Below, piece by piece: positions 1-5,134 of a stretch of 7,569 nucleotides of DNA. Position 1 is the first letter of the stretch. Each line of letters opens with the position of its first letter. Origin of the DNA: Thermoplasmata archaeon (GTDB lineage Archaea > Thermoplasmatota > Thermoplasmata > Halarchaeoplasmatales > Halarchaeoplasmataceae); assembly GCA_019594195.1 (NCBI GenBank), contig JAFDTP010000081.1, positions 1 through 7,569 of the forward strand, written 5' to 3'. A program made the translations under genes and the position numbers. The notes under the pieces were generated by a model. That model was not told the DNA's origin, did no database searches, and saw only the letters and a program-made list of their open reading frames with translations.

Positions 1-1396
1 ATCTTATACAAATACTATAATCGCTGCTCTAACTCTTGGATGGATGATCTACAGGGGTACAGAACTTCTTCCTCATACGCCTCTGAGCGGACTACAAGAT
101 CAACTTCAAATATTTGCGATACCGTTCTTGATAGCTGGAGCGGGGATAATCGCGTCCATGATATCTATATTCTTCATCAGGGCTGAAGGAGAGGCATCCC
201 AAGAGACACTACTCAAGGCACTGAGAAAGGGCACCTGGGGTGCGGCAGCTTTGATCACCATATTCTCTTTTGTGATACTTTACTTCTTCGTACCTCCTGC
301 TGAGTTTGATTACCTCGCTTATAGGATATTCGGCGCCGTTGTAGCAGGACTTGTCGCCGGAGTTCTTATAGGATTCTTTACTGAATATTATACGTCTGAA
401 AGGTATAAACCGACCAGAAAGATGGCAGAATCCACTGAAACCGGTCCCGCGACCTTCATAATCCAGGGGATCGCAACAGGGATGCAGAGCACCGCTTTTC
501 CGGTAGTGATAGTTTCTATCACGATACTTGTTTCTTACTATTTAGCTGGTCTTTACGGCATAGCTATATCCGCAATCGGGATGTTGTCAACATTAGGTAT
601 CACTCTATCTTCTGACGCCTATGGACCTATCGCCGACAACGCTGGCGGTTTGGCAGAGATGAGCGGTCTTGATCCCAAAGTTAGAGAAAGGACAGATGCT
701 TTAGACGCTCTCGGCAATACCAACGCAGCGACCGGAAAAGGATTCGCTATCGGATCAGCAGCACTAACGGCTTTGACTTTAACTGCGGCTTATGCATCAG
801 AGATAGGATTCGATGTCGGTGAATTCAGTATCATGGAACCAACGATGTTGGCCGGAGTCTTCTTGGGCGCTATGGTACCATTCTTGTTCTGTGCGATCAC
901 TATGAAAGCTGTCGGTCGTTCCGCATTCGAGATAGTCAAAGAGGCGAGAAGACAATTTGAAGAAGTCACTGGGCTCCTAGACGGCGAAGCTGAACCGGAT
1001 TACCAGAGACCGATAAACCTGGCTACATCAGCCGCGTTGAGAGAGATGATAGTTCCCGGACTTATGGCCATAATAGTTCCGCTAATTGTTGGTTTCGTGC
1101 TCGGCCCAACAGCACTCGTTGGCTTCTTGATGGCTGCGGTAGGAACAGGATTCGTACTCGCTATAATGATGGCGAATTCAGGCGGTGCCTGGGACAATGC
1201 AAAGAAATATATAGAACAAGGTCACCATGGTGGTAAGGGTTCCGATGCCCACAAGGCAGGTGTGATCGGCGATACAGTTGGCGATCCATTCAAGGATACT
1301 TCAGGCCCTTCCCTGAATATACTTATCAAGCTGATGTCCATAGTCGCTCTGGTTTTCGCTACCGCTATAGCAGAATACGGCCTTGTATTAGTATAA
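1..1396 (+). CDS. hppA: Membrane-bound pyrophosphatase (ion-pumping), C-terminal part; 5' end outside window
   Basis: This integral membrane enzyme couples pyrophosphate hydrolysis to pumping of H+ or Na+. The frame is open from base 2, before the first ATG at base 44, so the gene is cut by the window edge. About 465 residues remain of a family that usually has 650-750. Diagnostic stretches, numbered from the ATG at 44, are [18 protein letters not shown] (114-131), [12 protein letters not shown] (191-202), [16 protein letters not shown] (224-239) and, near the C-terminus, [17 protein letters not shown], which carries the substrate-binding acidic and lysine residues. The determinant of K+ dependence reads Ala228 with Gly231 (AAxG rather than KATT), which in this family marks the K+-dependent class. 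The glutamate used to tell Na+ from H+ pumps lies just upstream of the window edge, so the pumped ion cannot be called. The stop TAA at 1394-1396 lies 26 nt before rpo7. Confidence 0.96.
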   Translation, partial: SYTNTIIAALTLGWMIYRGTELLPHTPLSGLQDQLQIFAIPFLIAGAGIIASMISIFFIRAEGEASQETLLKALRKGTWGAAALITIFSFVILYFFVPPAEFDYLAYRIFGAVVAGLVAGVLIGFFTEYYTSERYKPTRKMAESTETGPATFIIQGIATGMQSTAFPVVIVSITILVSYYLAGLYGIAISAIGMLSTLGITLSSDAYGPIADNAGGLAEMSGLDPKVRERTDALDALGNTNAATGKGFAIGSAALTALTLTAAYASEIGFDVGEFSIMEPTMLAGVFLGAMVPFLFCAITMKAVGRSAFEIVKEARRQFEEVTGLLDGEAEPDYQRPINLATSAALREMIVPGLMAIIVPLIVGFVLGPTALVGFLMAAVGTGFVLAIMMANSGGAWDNAKKYIEQGHHGGKGSDAHKAGVIGDTVGDPFKDTSGPSLNILIKLMSIVALVFATAIAEYGLVLV

Positions 1397-1399
1397 ATC
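1391..1399 (+). promoter_or_regulatory. Possible TATA box for the rpo7 operon
   Basis: GTATAAATC overlaps the stop codon of the pyrophosphatase gene and lies about 26-31 nt upstream of the rpo7 ATG at 1423. An archaeal TATA box here would start transcription close to the ATG. However, a good Shine-Dalgarno (AGGTGG, 1410-1415) sits between them, which suggests a leadered transcript or read-through. The match may be chance in AT-rich sequence. Confidence 0.3.
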
Positions 1400-1422
1400 G
1401 ATAAAGTATAGGTGGACAAGTC

Positions 1423-1977
1423 ATGTATAAAATGGAGAGAAAAACGGACACTGTTAGGATACCTCCTGATCGGTTAGATGAAGATATAGACAACGCTGCT
1501 AAAGAGATCGCTAAGGAGGAGTTAGAAGGTGTCATCGAAGACGAAAACAAGCTGGTGATCCTAGCCACTCACGTAGACCGTGTAGGTGAAGGCAAAGTCG
1601 TTCACGGTGATGGAGGAGTTTACCAGACTGTTGAATACGATGCACTCTACTTCGAACTGGTCGAACAGGAACTGATAATGGGCTACCTCTGTGAGGTCCT
1701 CAAGTTCGGTGGTTTCGTAAGATTCGGCCCTCTTGACGGCCTACTGCACATAAGCCAGATAATGAACGATAAGGTGGAAGTAGACCAGGGGAGTCAGCTT
1801 TTGATCGGAAAAGAATCCGACAGAACTCTTTCGATAGATGACGAGATCAGGGCTAGGATCGTAACGGTCAGTGTAAACGATAGGAATCCAAGAGAAAGCA
1901 AGATAGGTATGACGATGAGACAGAGCGGATTAGGGAAGCTCGAATGGATCGAAAAAGAAGATGAAGAGGAGGATTAG
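1423..1977 (+). CDS. rpo7: DNA-directed RNA polymerase subunit Rpo7 (E')
   Basis: Rpo7 forms the stalk of archaeal RNA polymerase with Rpo4. It contacts nascent RNA and helps open-complex formation. The 184 residues match the family's usual length. The N-terminal RPB7-like domain begins [18 protein letters not shown] and spans about 1-80. An S1/OB RNA-binding domain follows at about 83-165 ([28 protein letters not shown]). The family's C-terminal signature [17 protein letters not shown] lies at 161-177 and is followed by a short acidic tail, KEDEEED. The ATG at 1423 is chosen because it gives the standard N-terminus and has AGGTGG (1410-1415) 7 nt upstream. It is followed by spt4 after 3 nt, the classic archaeal rpoE1-rpoE2 arrangement, so the two are almost certainly co-transcribed and translationally coupled. 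Confidence 0.97.
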   Translation: MYKMERKTDTVRIPPDRLDEDIDNAAKEIAKEELEGVIEDENKLVILATHVDRVGEGKVVHGDGGVYQTVEYDALYFELVEQELIMGYLCEVLKFGGFVRFGPLDGLLHISQIMNDKVEVDQGSQLLIGKESDRTLSIDDEIRARIVTVSVNDRNPRESKIGMTMRQSGLGKLEWIEKEDEEED

Positions 1978-1980
1978 AAG

Positions 1981-2169
1981 ATGGCACAATTAAAAGCATG
2001 TAAAGACTGTAATCACCTCACAGAAGAGAACGAATGCCCTCTTTGTGGCGGAGAAGTCTCTAGAGAATGGCAGGGATACCTTGTGATAGTCGATCATGAA
2101 CATTCCATGCTGGCCAGTAAGATGGGGATCAATGCGAACGGAAAATTCGCTCTAAAAGTCAGGGGATAG
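1981..2169 (+). CDS. spt4: Transcription elongation factor Spt4 (RpoE'')
   Basis: Spt4 is the small zinc-binding partner of Spt5/NusG. The complex clamps RNA polymerase over DNA and raises processivity. The 62-residue protein is full length. Four cysteines in two pairs (C7, C10, C19, C22) form the zinc site within KACKDCNHLTEENECPLCGG. The core EWQGYLVIVDHEHSMLASKMGINANGKFALKV is the typical Spt4 fold, including the terminal GKFALKV strand. The ATG at 1981 lies 3 nt after the rpo7 stop, and its Shine-Dalgarno GAGGAGG (1966-1972) is inside the end of rpo7, so translation is likely coupled. Its stop at 2167-2169 is in the same frame as the kinase gene that follows. Confidence 0.96.
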   Translation: MAQLKACKDCNHLTEENECPLCGGEVSREWQGYLVIVDHEHSMLASKMGINANGKFALKVRG

Positions 2170-2205
2170 ATCATCTCACGAAAGATCCCTGAAAATGACC
2201 TCAGA

Positions 2206-2697
2206 TTGAGTTCTGAGGACAGAGATGAACTTAAACGCACTCTTGGTCCTGTAATAGAAGGTGAATTACCTGAAGAATTTGTGAAAAAGTCACCTAAGAT
2301 AACTGTCGGCGATGTCGTCACTGATACGCTTCTTGAGCAGGGGATAATACCTGACGTATCTATCGTGGACGGCAAGACCCAAAGAGGGGATTTTGAAAAA
2401 CGGGAGTGGAAGGACCTCGAGAAGATATCGAGGCTAAGAAATCCCCGATCTTCTATAAGTAAAGAGGCCTGGGATAAGGTAAAGCAGGCGATAGAAAGAG
2501 ATGAAAAAGTCACCATCATAGTAGATGGTGAGGAAGACATGCTTTCCCTCGTATCGATCGTGCTGTGCCCTAAAGGTGGTTTGGTCATCTACGGTATACC
2601 CGACGAGGGCATGGTCATAAACGAGATATCGGAAGATATAAAAGAAGAAGCTTGGGAAATAATAAATAAGATGATAGAAGTTGAAGATGGTAGATAA
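2206..2697 (+). CDS. GTP-dependent dephospho-CoA kinase (DUF359 family)
   Basis: This cytoplasmic enzyme phosphorylates dephospho-CoA with GTP, the last step of archaeal coenzyme A synthesis. It is unrelated to bacterial CoaE. Signature stretches, numbered from the TTG at 2206, are VGDVVTD (34-40), IPDVSIVDGKT (48-58), with acidic residues expected in the active site, VDGEEDMLSL (106-115) and YGIPDEGMV (129-137). At 163 residues it is near family length. The start is uncertain. TTG 2206 is the only ATG, GTG or TTG codon in this frame between the spt4 stop and the conserved core, and it has no clear Shine-Dalgarno. The upstream in-frame codons (2170-2205) encode IISRKIPENDLR, and NDLRL resembles the usual N-terminus of the family. 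A strong AGGGGA sits at 2161-2166, in front of ATC codons. The gene sits in the usual archaeal rpo7-spt4-kinase-S24e-S27ae cluster. Confidence 0.9.
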   Translation: MSSEDRDELKRTLGPVIEGELPEEFVKKSPKITVGDVVTDTLLEQGIIPDVSIVDGKTQRGDFEKREWKDLEKISRLRNPRSSISKEAWDKVKQAIERDEKVTIIVDGEEDMLSLVSIVLCPKGGLVIYGIPDEGMVINEISEDIKEEAWEIINKMIEVEDGR

Positions 2698-2698
2698 G

Positions 2699-2974
2699 AT
2701 GGCGGAAGTCGAAATAGAACACGAAGAAGAGAACGACATGATGAAAAGACGCGAGATGACACTAAAAGTGACCCATGAAGGAGAGGGAACTCCTACTAGA
2801 GCTTCACTGACCGACGATATAGCGAATCTAGCGGATGCCTCCAAAGGCAACGTAGTCATCGACAAGATCGACACTGAATATGGTAAAGAAGAGTCACTAG
2901 TCGTAGCTAGGATATATGATGATAAAGAATCTATGGAGAAGTACGAGAGAGATTACTTTAAAGAAAGAGGTTAA
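2699..2974 (+). CDS. rps24e: Small ribosomal subunit protein eS24 (S24e)
   Basis: This archaeal and eukaryotic protein belongs to the small ribosomal subunit. The 91 residues from ATG 2699 begin MAEVEIEHEEENDMMKRREM, in line with the family pattern (a short strand, then a 'plus R-E-basic' segment). The core THEGEGTPTRASLTDDIANL and VVIDKIDTEYGKEESLVVARIYD is diagnostic (the family's HEGxxTPSR, and IDKIxTEFG motifs). Starts at TTG 2681 and ATG 2687 are also in frame and would add up to six residues, but they would overlap the kinase. ATG 2699 falls one base after the kinase stop and gives the standard N-terminus. The N-terminal stretch is strongly acidic compared with typical homologues. The next gene, S27ae, starts 15 nt downstream. 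Confidence 0.93.
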   Translation: MAEVEIEHEEENDMMKRREMTLKVTHEGEGTPTRASLTDDIANLADASKGNVVIDKIDTEYGKEESLVVARIYDDKESMEKYERDYFKERG

Positions 2975-2989
2975 GATTTGGTGATATAT

Positions 2990-3139
2990 ATGGAAAAAGG
3001 AGATATTTTTGAAGTAGAAGACGGTGAGATAAAAAGGAAAAGGAGAAGCTGTCCAAAGTGCGGAGACGGTGTGTTTTTAGCCAAGCATGAAGACAGGGTT
3101 TCCTGTGGTAAATGCGGTTACACCGAATTCGAAAAGTAG
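2990..3139 (+). CDS. rps27ae: Small ribosomal subunit protein eS31 (S27ae)
   Basis: This zinc-ribbon protein of the archaeal small ribosomal subunit matches the C-terminal half of eukaryotic ubiquitin-S27a. The reading frame from ATG 2990 encodes 49 residues: a basic segment [14 protein letters not shown], then [23 protein letters not shown]. Zinc ligands are C21, C24, C39 and C42. Length and sequence match archaeal S27ae along the whole protein. GGTG (2980-2983) lies 6 nt before the ATG and supports this start over the in-frame TTG 2978 and GTG 2981, which overlap the ribosome binding site. It is the last gene of the rpo7-spt4-kinase-S24e cluster here. In many archaea a kae1/bud32 gene follows; in this window a tRNA and repeats follow instead. 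Confidence 0.95.
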   Translation: MEKGDIFEVEDGEIKRKRRSCPKCGDGVFLAKHEDRVSCGKCGYTEFEK

Positions 3140-3156
3140 AACTTGTTCAGCTTAAG

Positions 3157-3173
3157 TTTGTAAATCTAAAAAA
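3157..3173 (+). promoter_or_regulatory. Possible TATA region for the tRNA gene
   Basis: An AT-rich stretch (TTTGTAAATCTAAAAAA) ends 26 nt upstream of the predicted mature 5' end of the tRNA at 3199, a plausible place for an archaeal TATA box with a short leader. It is not a consensus TATA box, and transcription could also read through from S27ae 60 nt upstream. Confidence 0.28.
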
Positions 3174-3214
3174 GCAGATAGGTTATTCTAAATCTTTTGG
3201 GCTCGTGGTGTAGC

Positions 3215-3244
3215 TATTCTATTCCGTCTGGGATAGAACTACAA
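3215..3244 (+). other. Predicted D-loop intron of tRNA-Arg
   Basis: About 30 nt separates G15/C16 from G18G19. Inside it CTATTCC (3219-3225) pairs with GGGATAG (3230-3236) over a GTCT loop. If cleavage follows 3213 and 3245 instead (32 nt), TATT 3215-3218 pairs with exon GATA 3247-3250. The D-stem then acts as the outer helix, with 3-nt bulges AGC and ATG on each side. That is a relaxed bulge-helix-bulge of the kind archaeal tRNA-splicing endonuclease can cut. Exact boundaries cannot be fixed by eye. Confidence 0.6.
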
Positions 3245-3287
3245 TGGATATCACCGGGGCTTCCGGAGCCCCAAACCCGGGTTCGAA

Positions 3288-3319
3288 AATCGAGCTGGCA
3301 GTACTAGTTCGGACGAAAA
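3288..3319 (+). other. Predicted T-loop intron of tRNA-Arg
   Basis: A normal 7-nt T-loop (TTCGAAT) requires 32 nt to be lost between TTCG (3282-3285) and TCCCGG (3320-3325). The A-runs on both sides let the cut slide by up to two bases. The insert contains CGAGCT (3291-3296) pairing with AGTTCG (3306-3311). CGAAAATC occurs on both sides (3284-3291 and 3314-3321). I found no canonical bulge-helix-bulge at any allowed cut position, so how it would be removed is unclear. It may instead be a short tandem duplication. Confidence 0.5.
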
Positions 3320-3403
3320 TCCCGGCGAGTCCGTTCACTTTGTTCACGGACTCCCCTTGATCCTCAGAAATCGTAGACTTCCTGCGGATCCCGGCGAGTC
3401 CGT
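3319..3403 (+). repeat. 16-bp direct repeat of the tRNA 3' end (copies at 3319-3334 and 3388-3403)
   Basis: ATCCCGGCGAGTCCGT, covering the 3' strand of the T-stem, the 3' strand of the acceptor stem and the discriminator, occurs again without mismatch 69 bp downstream. The second copy starts the regular part of the hairpin array. Duplicated tRNA 3' ends are the usual trace of archaeal integrase-type att sites, but no integrase gene is in this window, and unequal recombination within the array would give the same result. Confidence 0.75.
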
Positions 3404-3643
3404 CAAACTTGTTTTGACGGGCAGTTAGAAATCTTTGATTTCCGACATGTCCGTTCTTCTTTGAAGAACGGGGAGTTGTAAATCTTTGATTTCCGACATG
3501 TCCTCAAAACTTGTTTTTGAGGGCAGTTAGAATCTATGATTCTGACGAGTCCGTTAAACTTTTTTTTAACGGGCAGTTGGAAATCTTTGATTTCCGACGA
3601 GTCCGTTCTTCTTTGAACGAGTGAATTGAAGAAAGAAGTTGTC
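3326..3643 (+). repeat. Tandem array of double-hairpin units, period about 51 bp, starting in the tRNA 3' end
   Basis: The junction (C)CG that opens each unit recurs at 3331, 3400, 3451, 3502 (CCT), 3551 and 3603, giving steps of 69, 51, 51, 49 and 52 bp. Each unit has hairpin A, a spacer GCAGTT (or GGAGTT), hairpin B, then GACGAGTCC or GACATGTCC. Hairpin A arms are CCGTCAAA/TTTGACGG (3400-3420), CCGTTCTTC/GAAGAACGG (3451-3471), CCTCAAAA/TTTTGAGG (3502-3522) and CCGTTAAA/TTTAACGG (3551-3572). Hairpin B arms are GAAATC/GATTTC (3428-3442), AAATC/GATTT (3480-3492), AGAATC/GATTCT (3529-3543) and GGAAATC/GATTTCC (3579-3595). Unit 0 (from 3329) is irregular, with stem GTCCGT/ACGGAC and an imperfect B; the unit from 3603 keeps only GTTC/GAAC. 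No hairpin is followed by a T-run, so they do not look like terminators. Confidence 0.9.
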
Positions 3644-3694
3644 GTCTATTCTTTGTACTTGTTTTAGCGGGTAGTTGGAGATCTTTAATTTGGA
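3644..3694 (+). repeat. Decayed last unit of the hairpin array
   Basis: Bases 3657-3694 still align with a standard unit: ACTTGTTTTAGCGGG, then TAGTTGGAGATC, then TTTAATTTGGAATGAGT. Both hairpins are broken by substitutions (AGCGGG for GACGGG, TTTGGA for TTTCCG). This suggests an old array eroding at its downstream edge. From 3695 to 3767 I see no further structure. Confidence 0.65.
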
Positions 3695-3767
3695 ATGAGT
3701 GTTAGTCCCACCTCTAGTACTTCTCCATGATTCATTTTTGTATCCTCCAGAGCACGTTGTATAACAA

Positions 3768-3777
3768 TTTTATATAG
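3768..3777 (+). promoter_or_regulatory. TATA box of the MFS transporter gene
   Basis: TTTTATATAG is a close match to the archaeal TATA box. Initiation about 25 nt downstream would fall near 3797-3802, after the ATG at 3780 and about 20 nt before the in-frame ATG at 3822. This supports the later start codon. Confidence 0.6.
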
Positions 3778-3821
3778 ATATGCAGAAATCATATAAAGAA
3801 GAAGCACTTATTAAAAGAACG

Positions 3822-5048
3822 ATGTCCACTAAAGATGAGAGGGAAAAGAAATTACTAGTCTATCTTCTAGGTTTCATGGGATTCTGGGTCATGGGTGACA
3901 ACTATGCTGCTTCGCCGATACTCGTGGATATAGCCGCAGAGTTTGAAGTAGGTATAGGGACCGCCGCGATGACCGTGACAGCTTACATGCTTCCTTTTGG
4001 TCTATTCACTATAATATTTGGTCCTCTTGCAGATAGATTTGGAAAAGTAAGGGTCATAACCACCGCTGCACTTGGAACAGCAGTATTCAGCAGTCTAGCT
4101 GCAGCGGCCTTCAATATCTATTCTCTAGCAGCTTTACGAGCGGTCAACGGTGCTTTTGCAGCCGCTATATTGCCGGTCACTATTTCCTTGATAGGAGATA
4201 CCTTTGAAGATCCTAAATCCAAGATGAATTCCATAGGTACGGTGATGGGCATGTATTTCCTTGGAGCAGCCGCAGCGACTGCTATCGGAGGAGGACTTTC
4301 ATTCATAGGTAGTTGGAGGATAGTTTATCTAGCCTACGGTATAGCCGAATTGATACTGGTCGTTCTACTTTACAAGTTCCTGACATTTGAGAAAGGAAAG
4401 ATCGACAAGCTCAGCTTCCGAGAAGCTTATAGTGATGCGTTATCACATCCTGAATTGCCTAGGACCGTCGCGTTACTTTCTCTCGTCGGTTTCGCTGTAT
4501 TCGGTAGTTTCACTTACCTTGGAGATTATCTGGTGGAACAGACGGGCTACAATATATTGTACGTTGGTCTGATCCTGACGTTGTTCGGTCTAGCCGCTTT
4601 CATCGGAGGAAGAAGAGCTGGTACTATCAAGAAAAAGATAGGTACGAAGATCCTTTTGATAGCGGGAGTACTGGGGCTCTTATCGCTAATAACTATCAGC
4701 TACTGGATAAGTATTTATTTGATAATTCCGGCTCTCTTCGGCTTCGGTCTAGCCTTCGTGATATTACAGGTGACCATCATAATGACATCACAACAGTATC
4801 TGCCCGAGAAAAGGGGAACTGTGATGTCCCTTGCTTCTTTCAACATGTTCATCGGTGGAGCGGTAGGTATTTTCATAAATAGAACTATACTTGCTAGACT
4901 CGATTATCAAGGACTTTTCGCGATAGCCGGTATCGCGATATTTTCGGTGGGCATCTTATCTTTCTTGATCATCGGACTGTTCTCCAAAGAAGGATGTTCA
5001 GCGATAGACTGCATAGTCCGTCTATATAAAAAACTAGAGTTGGATTGA
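3822..5048 (+). CDS. Major facilitator superfamily transporter (drug/metabolite exporter-like, 12 helices)
   Basis: This is a predicted inner-membrane secondary transporter of the MFS, of DHA1 (12-helix) type by layout. Numbered from ATG 3822, the protein has 408 residues. Helix 1 carries GFWVMGDNYAASPILVDIAAEF. Motif A, GPLADRFGKVRV (67-78), follows helix 2 and is the clearest family signature. A central basic loop (FEKGKIDKLSFREAYSD) divides two six-helix halves, and the second half has an RRAGTIKKKIGTK loop in the place of motif A. Substrate cannot be read from the sequence; proton-coupled export of small molecules is the family norm. ATG 3780 is in frame and would add 14 residues, but it lies directly on the TATA box, so 3822 is preferred. 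There is no clear Shine-Dalgarno, and a short leader is likely. It follows the repeat array and has no obvious functional link to its neighbours. Confidence 0.88.
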   Translation: MSTKDEREKKLLVYLLGFMGFWVMGDNYAASPILVDIAAEFEVGIGTAAMTVTAYMLPFGLFTIIFGPLADRFGKVRVITTAALGTAVFSSLAAAAFNIYSLAALRAVNGAFAAAILPVTISLIGDTFEDPKSKMNSIGTVMGMYFLGAAAATAIGGGLSFIGSWRIVYLAYGIAELILVVLLYKFLTFEKGKIDKLSFREAYSDALSHPELPRTVALLSLVGFAVFGSFTYLGDYLVEQTGYNILYVGLILTLFGLAAFIGGRRAGTIKKKIGTKILLIAGVLGLLSLITISYWISIYLIIPALFGFGLAFVILQVTIIMTSQQYLPEKRGTVMSLASFNMFIGGAVGIFINRTILARLDYQGLFAIAGIAIFSVGILSFLIIGLFSKEGCSAIDCIVRLYKKLELD

Positions 5049-5082
5049 ATACAATAACAAGAGGTCATCGTAATTCAGTAAA

Positions 5083-5090
5083 CTATAATA
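5083..5090 (+). promoter_or_regulatory. Possible TATA box for the RNase HI gene
   Basis: CTATAATA lies about 45 nt before the preferred ATG at 5135, which would give a leader of roughly 20 nt containing the Shine-Dalgarno GGAGTG (5123-5128). Position and sequence are plausible but not unique in this AT-rich gap. Confidence 0.35.
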
Positions 5091-5134
5091 CTGATAAAAA
5101 TTGATAATGCTGCGATGATGACGGAGTGAAAAAT

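Larger units (their letters stand above)
3199..3333 (+). tRNA. tRNA-Arg(CCG) interrupted in both the D-loop and the T-loop
   Basis: The cloverleaf was assembled by hand. The acceptor arms are GGGCTCG (3199-3205) and CGAGTCC (3326-3332), which pair at all seven positions with one G-U. The discriminator is G3333. The D-stem uses GTG 3208-3210 with CAC 3252-3254. The anticodon stem GGGGC/GCCCC (3256-3260 with 3268-3272) encloses a 7-nt loop TTCCGGA; the anticodon is CCG at 3263-3265, which reads CGG. The variable loop is AAAC. The T-stem is CCGGG (3277-3281) with CCCGG (3321-3325), five perfect pairs. Conserved bases are present: T8, A14, G15 with C48, G18 G19, TTC at 54-56. A20 and C35 are known arginine identity elements. 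The fold needs about 30 nt removed after 3214 and about 32 nt removed inside the T-loop. No CCA is encoded. It could be a disrupted pseudogene, but every stem is intact. Confidence 0.82.

Noticed and set aside
2094..2588. Minus-strand reading frames opposite the kinase and S24e genes (also 2434-2874)
   Set aside because: They mirror well-supported plus-strand genes, have Ser/Leu-rich translations with no motif, and no ribosome binding context.
3199..3333. tRNA-Trp with the classic large archaeal intron
   Set aside because: The anticodon loop is intact and reads CCG with a perfect GGGGC/GCCCC stem; no CCA anticodon is available, and the insertions lie in other loops.
3400..3600. Series of intrinsic transcription terminators
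   Set aside because: None of the hairpins is followed by a T-run; the T's lie in the loops, and archaeal termination relies mainly on T-tracts after genes rather than on such stems.
3395..3605. CRISPR array: conserved block of about 36 bp alternating with variable stretches of about 15 bp
   Set aside because: The variable stretches are themselves palindromic and too short for spacers, the conserved blocks differ between units, and no cas genes are nearby.
3780..3821. MFS gene starting at ATG 3780
   Set aside because: The ATG lies directly on the TATA box and upstream of the expected transcript start; the 14 extra residues are hydrophilic and precede the usual MFS N-terminus. It remains an alternative.
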